A DNA stretch of 64,000 nucleotides from Melanopsichium pennsylvanicum (lineage: Eukaryota > Basidiomycota > Ustilaginomycetes > Ustilaginales). Position numbers and translations under genes: made by a program. The stretch covers positions 806,001-870,000 of the forward strand of contig OAPG01000004.1 in the NCBI GenBank assembly GCA_900208305.1, written 5' to 3'. Under the pieces are notes generated by a model. The model was given only the letters and a program-made list of their open reading frames with translations. It did no database searches and was not told where the DNA came from. Shown piece after piece: positions 11,595 through 19,680 of this stretch. Every line of letters begins with the position of its first letter. Position 1 is the first letter of the stretch.

Positions 11595-12262
11595 GAATTT
11601 GGTGTCAATCCTCATGAATGCTTGGTCAACATCAGTGCTGACTTGAGCTTGACAAGAGCAGTACTTGTTTGATAGTGCTAGTAGCTTCTGGCCAGGTCCA
11701 ATACCAAGACTAATTCTGCTCTCACCATTGCAATTGATGCAGTGTGTATTCACCGCAAAAGTGTTACACCCTGTTGTAATATAAGTACACATTGGAAATT
11801 CAAGCCAGACTGAAGTCAGGTGACCTGGATCCAGACCAAAGCCATAACCAAAGCCTATGACACACCAGATCATCTGCCTCCTCCTGAGGTTTGTAGGCAC
11901 TGCTCAAGGCCTCTGACAGCCTAAAACATGGTTTGCAGCCTGTTTGGCATCACCATCACTTTCTTCTCTTTGTGCTGTTTGCCTGCGCAATCACCTTGAT
12001 GGTCTTGTTCACTAGGTAAGTGCTCTCCTTTCCCTCTTAGTCTCTTGCAAATATACATGCTTACACCACAGACAGTTTCTTGCTTTCTTCTTATGTTTAC
12101 ACAGTCTTTTGATAGCTCTTCAAATTCTCTTTTGATGCACACCAATTGAGTGCAGTGCACCAATACAATTTGGTCTGCTATCCAATGCTTGTGTGTGCCG
12201 TTTCAACCAAATGAGAGCGTCAAGCAAGCTGAGCTACAGATGTCTGTGTCATGCCTAGTCAG
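11595..12262. repeat. CpG-depleted segment, probably an old decayed repeat (left part)
   Basis: By direct reading there are four CpG dinucleotides in about 668 bp (near 11754, 11986, 12199 and 12218), while TpG and CpA are abundant. Neighbouring sequence on both sides has far more CpG. The same composition resumes to the right of the retrotransposon, so the element appears inserted into one older unit. Two open minus frames cover it (11586-11900 and 11921-12163), but I recognise no domain in them. Confidence 0.5.
12258..12262. other. Target-site duplication, left copy (GTCAG)
   Basis: The five bases GTCAG immediately precede the left LTR and are repeated exactly after the right LTR at 19032-19036. 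A 5-bp duplication is normal for Ty3/gypsy integrases. Confidence 0.95.
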
Positions 12263-12692
12263 TGTTAGGGCTGTAGGGTCTAGATACCGCGGGCGGCTAC
12301 AACCGGGATGGAGGCTACGGGTACAGAGAGGTTGTAGGCGGGGCGACACAGGCGGTCGGGGGTCAGAGCACACTACTGCGTTGCTATAGAGCTAACTAAG
12401 TAATACATGCGACGAGGTCCGGAGGCAACCTCATGTCAGGCGGGGGCGGGGTGGTAAGGTACAGGAACTATCGGTCACTTCCCACCGCGGCGTTACAATG
12501 TTAGGTTGCCGACGGTCGTATCCTACGTACGGAGGGGCCAGCCGCGGTTGGGCGGTAGGAGGATCGTGTCAGGCCGACCGCTCCGCTGCGAGGGGTCCGG
12601 AGAGGGTCGGTTGGGGCCCGATCACGACGATCGCTCAATCGGGAGGGGGGCCGAGCACCCCCTCTTTGGACTCCGGTTGGTAGGCACTAACA
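12263..12692 (-). repeat. LTR (3' LTR relative to gag-pol)
   Basis: 430 bp, beginning TGTTAG and ending CTAACA on the plus strand. It matches the copy at 18602-19031 except at 12333 and 12612, where this copy has T and the other has C. Both differences sit in CpG versus TpG contexts. Confidence 0.97.
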
Positions 12693-12703
12693 TTACCCCC
12701 CGG
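12693..12703 (-). other. Possible polypurine tract
   Basis: Directly inside the 3' LTR, the element's sense strand reads a short purine-rich run (GGGGGGTAA) abutting the LTR. Position fits a plus-strand priming tract, but it is short, so the call rests mainly on location. Confidence 0.4.
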
Positions 12704-12925
12704 TTCAGGCCGACTGGTCCCCAGGCGGCTGATAGGACAGGAGGGCGAGGGGGGTCGTACTCCCTCAACCTTAATCCGCGCCAGGGGCGCCTCTCTGTAC
12801 AAGTTGCGACGCTCGTCTCGGCAATTTAATTGCGGATGCGCAGCAATGAGGCAATACCACCCACAATGCCTTGGACCGGCGGAATTGACTGTGCGCCATT
12901 GCTCGTGCATAGCTATCGAGGAGGG

Positions 12926-12933
12926 ATATAAGG
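12926..12933 (+). promoter_or_regulatory. TATA-like box of the antisense gene
   Basis: ATATAAGG lies about 63 bp upstream of the ATG at 12996 and is followed by a C/T-rich leader (12950-12993, including a run of nine T). This layout is typical of fungal promoters. It lies inside the element and reads against gag-pol, so the antisense gene would carry its own promoter. Confidence 0.5.
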
Positions 12934-12995
12934 ATGGGGGTCGACGGGTCTTCCTTCTCGATTTCCTCCATTCTTCCCCATTCTTTTTTTTTGCA

Positions 12996-14403
12996 ATGTC
13001 GTCGTCACCAGCAGACGCTTCCATGGATTCCCCGGCCGACAACCCGTCGGCCGGTGTCAGTACCGTTCCCCCTCCATCGCCTACGTCCGCGACGGCGGCA
13101 GCGTCGGCAACAGCAGCAGCAGCAACAACAACAACAGCACCAACAACAACAACAACGTTACCCGCTTCCGGAGGTGAGTCGATCGTGGTTCCGTCGTGAT
13201 TCGGTTGTGGATGGGGGGCCCAGAGGGTCTGACAACCACCGGTCGGTGCCGTGGAATGGGTTACTGACATTTGTTCCCTCCCCCTTGTTTCGATTACAAC
13301 AGATCGGCCGTCGGAGACCTCCGCTGGTCCCATCCGGGGGGTGCGCCGTTCCCCGCGTGCTCACCTTTCCCGGGGGGCCAACTCGGGCCGTCGCGAGCGC
13401 GCCGTGCGTCAACAGTCTGCCGATCCGTCGGCCATTCCTTCCTCTGCATCGACCAACACTTCCCTCGTCCTGGCGCCCCGGAATTCGATGCCGTGGTCGC
13501 GTCCTTCGGTTCCCATCGAGATCACTCCGGAACTCGTTGGTGATGGTAAGTATTTGTTCCATTGCTGTGTTGATTGGGATCGCTACTGACGTTTGTGTTT
13601 CCGTGGCCGATACAACAGACCTTGCCCCGCTATGGGCCGAGACGTGGGGCGATTGCTACGGCTGCGTATGCGCCGGCGTTGCCTGTGAGCGGGCGGGAGG
13701 CGATCTCCGCTGCCGTCGGTGTCAGGGGCAGCACGGGCAACCCTGCAACGCGGATATGCGCGGTAAGTATTTCCGTCGGGCGTCTGTCGCGATGTCCTGG
13801 GTGGTCGGCTGACTCTTGTTCCTCCTTTTGTTTTCCTCGACAGTCCCACCACTTGGCGGCGCCCAAGGTCCCCTCCGAATGAGGGTTTACGCGTGCTTGC
13901 TTGAGAGGTGGAGGTCCGGAGGGGTCGGTCGGCGTCGCCGCCCCCACCCCAACGTCAGGTTGTCGCTGAGGACACTTGGCAAGATCCCGGAGGAGGAGGA
14001 GGAACTGAGGGAGGAGGTGGCTCGGGTGGGCGCGGTGGGTCGGGAGCGGGAGGCGGCTCGCAAGCGAGCTAGGTCTCGCCCCGACCGTCCAGCCGAGGCT
14101 GCCCGAGAGCGGCGCCGCACTCGGGCGCGGGCCCAAGGCCAGCCGGGGGAGTCCGCTACGGGCCTGGGGGACCTGGGTGCGGCCGTAAGGCGTGCCGAGT
14201 CCCTCTTCCACGGGGTGCAGGAGGGGACTGAGTTATTTCAACAGGGGCTGGCCGACGTGGCTGCGCTGTTGCTGACAGAGTCGCTGAGGACCGGCGGCGA
14301 GCGAGAGCTCCGCCGGATCAGCGAGATCCAGCAACTGTCGCAGAACACGCGACAGCAGGTGGACGTGGTCTGGGCGTGGTTGGAGGGCTTCCTGAGGGAC
14401 TAG
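12996..14403 (+). CDS. Antisense four-exon gene inside the retrotransposon, Cys-cluster protein of unknown function
   Basis: Exons 12996-13173, 13303-13545, 13619-13762 and 13844-14403 join in frame to 374 codons. All three introns (129, 73 and 81 bp) are phase 1, start GTGAGT or GTAAGT, end in CAG, and have a CTGAC branch-point-like sequence 18-38 bp before the acceptor. The N-terminus is Ala/Thr-rich. Exon 3 encodes a six-cysteine pattern C-x2-C-x6-C-x8-C-x2-C-x7-C (residues about 153-185, with one extra Cys), like paired half-modules of zinc-binding DNA-binding domains. Exon 4 encodes an Arg/Glu-rich charged helix, then a helical C-terminus ending WAWLEGFLRD. It lies opposite to and downstream of pol, stopping 184 bp before the pol stop. 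Four coherent exons without a stop argue against chance. Function is unknown; a nucleic-acid-binding regulator is a guess. Confidence 0.72.
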
Positions 14404-14587
14404 CCCCGGGGTCCCTCCTCAAATGCACTTGTTTTCTTTTCTGTCGCTTGCGTGTGTGTGTGTCCGTGTGTGGGAGTGGGGGTGAGGGGAGCCCGACCGG
14501 GTCTCCTACCCCAAAGGTCGGGGACCGGAGGGGTTTTGGCTCCGGCGGGGGGGGTCTCCCGATGGCGACCGTCGCTCGTATCCGTGC

Positions 14588-17500
14588 CTAACGCCGGGTA
14601 GGGGCCGGCTTGGTCGGGTTCGCGGCGTGGTACGCAGCGACCAGATCCGGGGCGCGGTCCATGTCTTCCGCCGGGACCCAGCTTGGGGGGTACCCTACCC
14701 AGGAGACCTTGTACTGTAGGCGTCCGGCGCGGCGGCGGGAGTCCAATACGCCCTCGACTTCGAAATCGGCGTAGTTGTCCTCCAGAGTAGTCGGTTGGGG
14801 GGCGTCGCTGGACTCCCTGACTCCGTCGGGGTATGGCTCCAGCATCTGTACGTGAAAGACGGGATGGACCTTCCACGACGGAGGCAGGAGGAGTCGGTAG
14901 GCTCGGTCGCTAATCACCTCGTCAACTTTGAACGGGCCGGCGAGGGGGTTGGAGAGCTTGTGGGAGGGTCGGTCGCTGCGGAGGTGCTTGGTATGGAGGA
15001 GCACCAGGTCCCCCCGGCGGAACGAGACGTCGCTCCTGCGACGGTTAAACCACTTCGCGACGGCAAGGTTGGCTTTGGCGATGGCGTCCTGGCACACCCG
15101 CACTTTATCCGCCGACGGAACGTTGGAGGTGGCCGGGGGGATGGAGGGGTGCGCCCGAGGTGCAAATGTGAAGCAAGCTATAGCCGGGGCGATGGTTGTG
15201 GTCGCCGACGGTCTTTGGTTCAGCGCGAGCTGGGCTGTCGGCAGGAGGGTTGCCCAGTCGCTGTGGTCGTAGGTTGTATAGAAGCGGAGGAACAACTCCA
15301 GCGTCTGGTTGGCTCGCTCGGTCTGGCCATTTGTTTGAGGGTGGTAGGCCGACGAGTAAGACCCTTTAATCCGGAGGGCCCGGAGGAGTTCCGTCCAAAC
15401 GGAAGCTACAAACGTGGTTCCTCGGTCAGATACAATGGTGTCCGGGAGGCCAAAGTATGAAAAGACGTAGCGGTGGAGCTGGTACGCCAAAGTCTCCGCC
15501 GTATCGGTTTTGTTTGCAGGAATGAAGACCACAAACTTGGTGAGGCGGTCGACGACTACGAGAATGGAGTTGTAGGTGGTGCCGTTGGCAAGGGAGGGCG
15601 GGAGGTCAGTGATGTGGTCCATGGTAATAGTGGACCACGGCCGATCGGGAGGGACCGACGGGAGAAGGTAGCCGTGGGGTTTGTGACGGGGGTGTTTTGC
15701 CCTTCGGCAGGCCGCGCAAGAGGCGACATAGCTGTCGGTGTCCTGCACCATGGTTGGCCAGTAAAAACGTTGACGCATGAGATGGAGGGTCGTCTTGCGG
15801 CCAGGATGTCCCGCCGTAGGGTGGTCGTGCAGTAGGTGGAGTGCCTTGTCCCGTAATTGGGGTGGCAGGTAGACGTGACCCTCTGTGGTGTACGGGACAC
15901 CATCGCGGACGGCAACGTTTGGGGGGAGGTTGGCCGCTTTCCGGAGGGTTTCGATCCACTCCGTAGGCAGGGGGTCCGAGGAGTGTACGCCGGCTGCCCT
16001 TGCAAACAAGTTTGCAGGGAGGAGAGTGGCTTGGTTGGCGGGGTCTGGGCGCGACGGTCCGTCGGGGAACAAGTCGTGCCGGCGACTCAGAGCGTCGGGG
16101 CGGACGGCCTCCTTACCCGGACGGTAGTGGAGGACAAAGTCGAACTCAGCCAGGTCGGCTTGCCAGCGGGCTTGGCGACGGTTGAGTTGTCGCTTCGTCT
16201 GAAAATACTGGAGCGCCTGGTGGTCGGTGTAAATGAGGAACGGTCGGGTGAGGCCATGGAGGTAGTGTCTCCAAGCGCCGCAGGCGTCTACGATAGCCAG
16301 GAGTTCCTTGTCGTGGATTTCGTAGTTACGCTCCGCCGGGATCATCTTTCGCGACCAGTATGCCACAGGATGGAGGGTATGCGAGCGGCTGTTGGGCTCG
16401 GCGCTCGCGTCGGCGCCCGGCTGTGGGTGCCACTGCGACAGCACGGCGGCTACCACAGCATCGCTCGCGTCTGTTTCGACGACGGTGTAGAGCGTTGGAG
16501 AGAAGTGCCGGAGGATAGGGGCAGAGGTGAACGCTTCTTTCAGCCGGTTGAAGGCTGCCGTTGCTTCCGGGGGCAGATCTACCTTTCCGGAGGCTCCTCC
16601 TTTCAGGAGGTCGGTGAGGGGGGCCGCTACACGAGAATAGTGGCGGATGAAGCGACGGTAGAAGTTGGCAAATCCGAGGAAGACTTGGATCTGTCGGATC
16701 GACTGTGGTGGCGGCCACTCCAAGACTGTACTGACCTTGGTCGGGTCCATGGAGAGGCCGTCGGGACTGACGAGGTAGCCAAGGAACTCGACGGAGTCGG
16801 TGTGGAATTCGCATTTGTCCGGAGCGCAATACAGCTGATGCTTCCGTAATCGATCCAACACTTGGCAGACGTGGTGGTGGTGGTCGGCCTCGTTGTCGGA
16901 GAAGACTAGGATGTCGTCCAGATATACGATGACGGACACGTCTAAGAGATCCGACAGCACGTGGTTCATGAGCCGTTGGAAGGTCGCCGGAGCGTTGCAG
17001 AGGCCAAACGGCATGACGAGGTATTTGTAGCTGCCGTAGCGCGTGCGGAATGCGGTCTTCCATTCGTGGCCGGGGGCGATCCGGAGAAGGTTGTAGGCAC
17101 CCTTCAGGTCGAATTTAGTGAAGATCTTGGCCGTCGCCAGCCAATCAAGGTGTTTGGAGATGAGGGGGATCGGGTAGCGATCCTTGATGGTGATGGCGTT
17201 GAGGGCGCGGTAGTCCACACACGGCCAGAGGCGACCGTCCTTCTTTGGTACAAAAAGGAGGGGCGCGGCAGCTTGGCTACTCGACGGTCGGATGAAGCCA
17301 ATGGCCTGCATCTTCCGGAGGTAGTTCCGGAGCTCCTCTTGTTCGCGGTGCGACAGGGAGTAGAGTGCGCCATAGGGAGGGGTTTTGCCAGCCTCCAGGT
17401 TGATCTCGTGGTCGTGTGGGCGGTGGGGAGGCAATTGGTCAGCCCTCTCGGCGTCGAAGACGTCGGCGTACTTGCGGTACTCTGGCGGTAGGACGGCGAG

Positions 17501-18202
17501 GTCGGTCGCGGAAGCTCGGAGGGGCAGTAGCTCCTCTTCCGGTTCTGGGAGGACCAGCAGGTCCTCCTCAGTGGAGACCAGCTGTCGCCGGCCGACCAAG
17601 TTGTGGAGTTCGTTCTTTTCGATTTTGGGGTTGGAGGGCACCGTGACGGTGTGGGGGACCCGGAGGTCCCACGTACGGAGGGTATAGTTTGGCTCCGGCC
17701 TGGCGGCCTCGATCCAATCCATCCCCAACAGCACGTCGTGGGAGGTCATGGGGGTGATGAAGAGTCGGTGGCGTGAGGTGAGCTTTTCCCATAGGCGCGG
17801 CCGGAGGCTTTGTTCGAACAGCATCAACGCCTGCTGCTGGTCGGTCAGGTGCGATTTGGCCGTCAGCGACATGAACTCCGCCGCGTGCTCCGATACTGAT
17901 CCCTTCTGGCGGAGGGCATTCAGTTGGAGGCGTGCGGTGTAGCTGGGGTCGGGATCGCCATGGATGCGACGGAGGTCGGCGCAAAAGGCCCTCCAGGAGC
18001 TCATCCAGGGCGGATCCTCCCCCTCCTGTTGTCGCACATTGCGAATGCGGGTTTGTGGTTTGCCCGTCATGTTGCCGATGGCAAACATGATGCGACGGGC
18101 ATCCGTCGGAAACTTGGAGGGATTAGCCTCGAAGTTGAGTTCGCATTGATCCAAGAAGTCCTCCAATTTGTCTTGGCTGCCGTCCCATTCCGGAGCCTGG
18201 AG
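14588..18202 (-). pseudogene. Retrotransposon gag core fused to pol: RT, RNase H, integrase, chromodomain
   Basis: An open frame of 1204 codons following the TGA of the gag N-terminal part, with no ATG at its start. Residue numbers here count from the TTG at 18166. A gag core (about 1-120) passes directly into the last strand of a retropepsin (FITPMTSHDVLLGMDW, about 128-143), so the zinc knuckle and the Asp-Thr/Ser-Gly site are absent. Reverse transcriptase has YLDD at about 414. RNase H has ETDASDAVVAAVLSQW near 560 and TDHQALQYF. Integrase has the HHCC region (HDHPTAGH ... CAACRRAK) at about 775-820, and D, D and E near 850, 912 and 948 (SDRGTTF; QTNGQTER). A chromodomain (about 1130-1170; FEVEGVLDSRRRAGRLQYKV, then SWVGYP) ends the protein. 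RT and integrase motifs look intact, so the element could move only with protease and nucleocapsid supplied by a relative. Called a pseudogene because of the deletion and missing start. Confidence 0.88.
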
Positions 18203-18562
18203 TCAAATCTCTGGCTCGCGGGGCACGGCCTCCACGTAGACGGGGGCTACGGTTGGTGGGGGGACCTGGGCAGCGGTTGCTCCTTGGTAGTGCTGGGAAG
18301 ACTCCGGTCTAGGTTGATCCTCCCTGGGGAAGAAGGCGGCCTCTAGCAGAGCGGTAATGCGCCGCTGTTGTTCAGAGGTTTCACGCAGAAGCGCCAGGAT
18401 ATCCACTTGCCCTTGGACCAAGGTGGTCAGGGCGGCGGGCGGTTCGCCCGAGGGTGCAACGACGCTGGCGGGCTCGTCTCCGCTGGGGGAGATGGTGGGA
18501 GCGTCTCCCTCCGCTTGGGGGGAGGCGTCCGTTTGGTTTCGTCGGTTGGAGCGTGTACTCAT
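18203..18562 (-). CDS. Retrotransposon gag N-terminal part, ended by in-frame TGA
   Basis: 119 codons from the ATG at 18562 (MSTRSNRRNQTDAS), 39 nt inside the 5' LTR. It contains a Ser/Pro/Ala-rich part, then a helix (TLVQGQVDILALLRETSEQQ) and an acidic/proline tail ending REPEI before TGA. The same frame continues without a break into the gag core (next residues LQAPEWDGSQDK), so one codon separates the two halves. The change could be a CGA-to-TGA nonsense mutation or a programmed stop; the following bases are CTC. Confidence 0.75.
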   Translation of the reverse strand: MSTRSNRRNQTDASPQAEGDAPTISPSGDEPASVVAPSGEPPAALTTLVQGQVDILALLRETSEQQRRITALLEAAFFPREDQPRPESSQHYQGATAAQVPPPTVAPVYVEAVPREPEI

Positions 18563-18590
18563 CTTGGTTACGACGTCGTCCCGTGGGGAG

Positions 18591-18600
18591 GTCGCATGTA
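18591..18600 (-). other. Self-complementary primer-binding site
   Basis: The plus strand reads GTCGCATGTA one base inside the 5' LTR, so the element RNA carries UACAUGCGAC at the usual primer-binding position. The LTR itself carries the exact 10-base complement at 18743-18752 (sense GTCGCATGTA) and at 12404-12413 in the other LTR. No tRNA 3'-end complement beginning TGG is present. This matches Tf1/sushi-type self-priming, in which the transcript's own 5' end folds back as primer, and places the transcript start near 18752. Confidence 0.65.
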
Positions 18601-18601
18601 A

Positions 18602-19031
18602 TGTTAGGGCTGTAGGGTCTAGATACCGCGGGCGGCTACAACCGGGATGGAGGCTACGGGTACAGAGAGGTCGTAGGCGGGGCGACACAGGCGGTCGGGG
18701 GTCAGAGCACACTACTGCGTTGCTATAGAGCTAACTAAGTAATACATGCGACGAGGTCCGGAGGCAACCTCATGTCAGGCGGGGGCGGGGTGGTAAGGTA
18801 CAGGAACTATCGGTCACTTCCCACCGCGGCGTTACAATGTTAGGTTGCCGACGGTCGTATCCTACGTACGGAGGGGCCAGCCGCGGTTGGGCGGTAGGAG
18901 GATCGTGTCAGGCCGACCGCTCCGCTGCGAGGGGTCCGGAGAGGGTCGGTCGGGGCCCGATCACGACGATCGCTCAATCGGGAGGGGGGCCGAGCACCCC
19001 CTCTTTGGACTCCGGTTGGTAGGCACTAACA
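18602..19031 (-). repeat. LTR (5' LTR relative to gag-pol)
   Basis: 430 bp with the same termini as the left copy. If the transcript starts near 18752, U3 is about 279 bp and R-U5 about 151 bp. I do not see a strong TATA box upstream of that point on the minus strand. Confidence 0.97.
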
Positions 19032-19036
19032 GTCAG
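19032..19036. other. Target-site duplication, right copy (GTCAG)
   Basis: Exact repeat of the five bases at 12258-12262, directly after the right LTR. Confidence 0.95.
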
Positions 19037-19230
19037 CAGATTTATCAGTGCAATGACTTGCTAATTCATTGCAAATGTCAATTTTGGCCCATCTCTCAAT
19101 CAGTAATGATATCCAATGGCACACATTATCACTGCGAATGTTCAACTGAACCATCACTCTCCATTGTCAACAGTGTGGTTGGACCATTGGTGATGTGAAC
19201 CACAATTTCAAGTAATGGTACAGATATTGA
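19037..19230. repeat. CpG-depleted segment, right part
   Basis: Only one CpG by reading (near 19134) in about 200 bp, with many TG and CA steps. It continues the composition of 11595-12262 across the inserted element. CpG returns from about 19235 onward. The rest of the stretch up to 19680 shows no supported gene and should hold the promoter of the Vps38-like gene. Confidence 0.45.
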
Positions 19231-19680
19231 CCATCGCCGATGGTATGGCCTATGGTACGATAGGAAATTACGCGAGAAATGGCGATCTGCGTAAGAGAAG
19301 CGACATGTCGTCTCTCGAAGATCTCACATTTCCGAAGGCCGCGGCACCGTTGTGTTGTTGTGGAGGACGAGGGGCGGGACAGGTGAAAAGCGTGTCTGCT
19401 GCATGCCTAGCTGACCAAAACGTGTTGTCTTCAGGGTCTGACCTGCGATAATCATGCTTCATGTTCTTCGTCCAGTATCTCTTATCGGCCATCAACACCA
19501 CCCTATACCCATTATTCCGCCTAATTGCCTCATCAAAATCCCCAAGAGATCGCAACTGATCCAAAGAAAAGGCTCGCACGATATCTTCAGCTATGAAGGC
19601 ATAGGTCTAGACGCAAGCTCGCTTCGAATCGCCGAACGACACAACCCACAAAGAAGCACCATCTGGCGACATCGACTGTC

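Larger units (their letters stand above)
7551..12262. other. Long gene-poor region left of the retrotransposon
   Basis: About 4.7 kb with no frame I can support. The 207-codon minus frame at 9045-9668 and the short frames around 10.5-11.2 kb have no motif and no spliced partner that I can find. The stretch holds a long CT repeat at 8480-8545 and, at its right end, a CpG-depleted segment from 11595. The part immediately after 7550 is C/T- and G/A-biased and probably holds the promoter of the guanylyltransferase gene. Confidence 0.5.
12263..19031 (-). mobile_element. Ty3/gypsy chromovirus LTR retrotransposon, recent insertion, internally defective
   Basis: A 6769-bp element with two 430-bp LTRs, TGTTAG/CTAACA termini and a GTCAG target duplication. 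Gag-pol lies on the minus strand, so the right LTR is the 5' LTR. The order in pol (reverse transcriptase, RNase H, integrase, chromodomain) is Ty3/gypsy, chromovirus branch. The LTRs differ at two of 430 positions, so insertion was recent. Gag-pol is nonetheless damaged or reduced: one in-frame TGA at 18205-18203, and an in-frame loss of the nucleocapsid zinc knuckle and of the protease active-site region. A separate spliced gene runs on the opposite strand at 12996-14403. The element is GC- and CpG-rich, unlike the DNA it landed in. Confidence 0.97.

Noticed and set aside
12804..12995. Upstream in-frame extension of the antisense gene (adding 64 residues)
   Set aside because: The extension crosses the TATA-like box and the C/T-rich leader, so the ATG at 12996 is the better start.
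14795..18346. Several plus-strand frames of 100-330 codons over the gag-pol region
   Set aside because: They are antisense shadows of the GC-rich pol gene; unlike 12996-14403 they have no splice structure, start context or motif.
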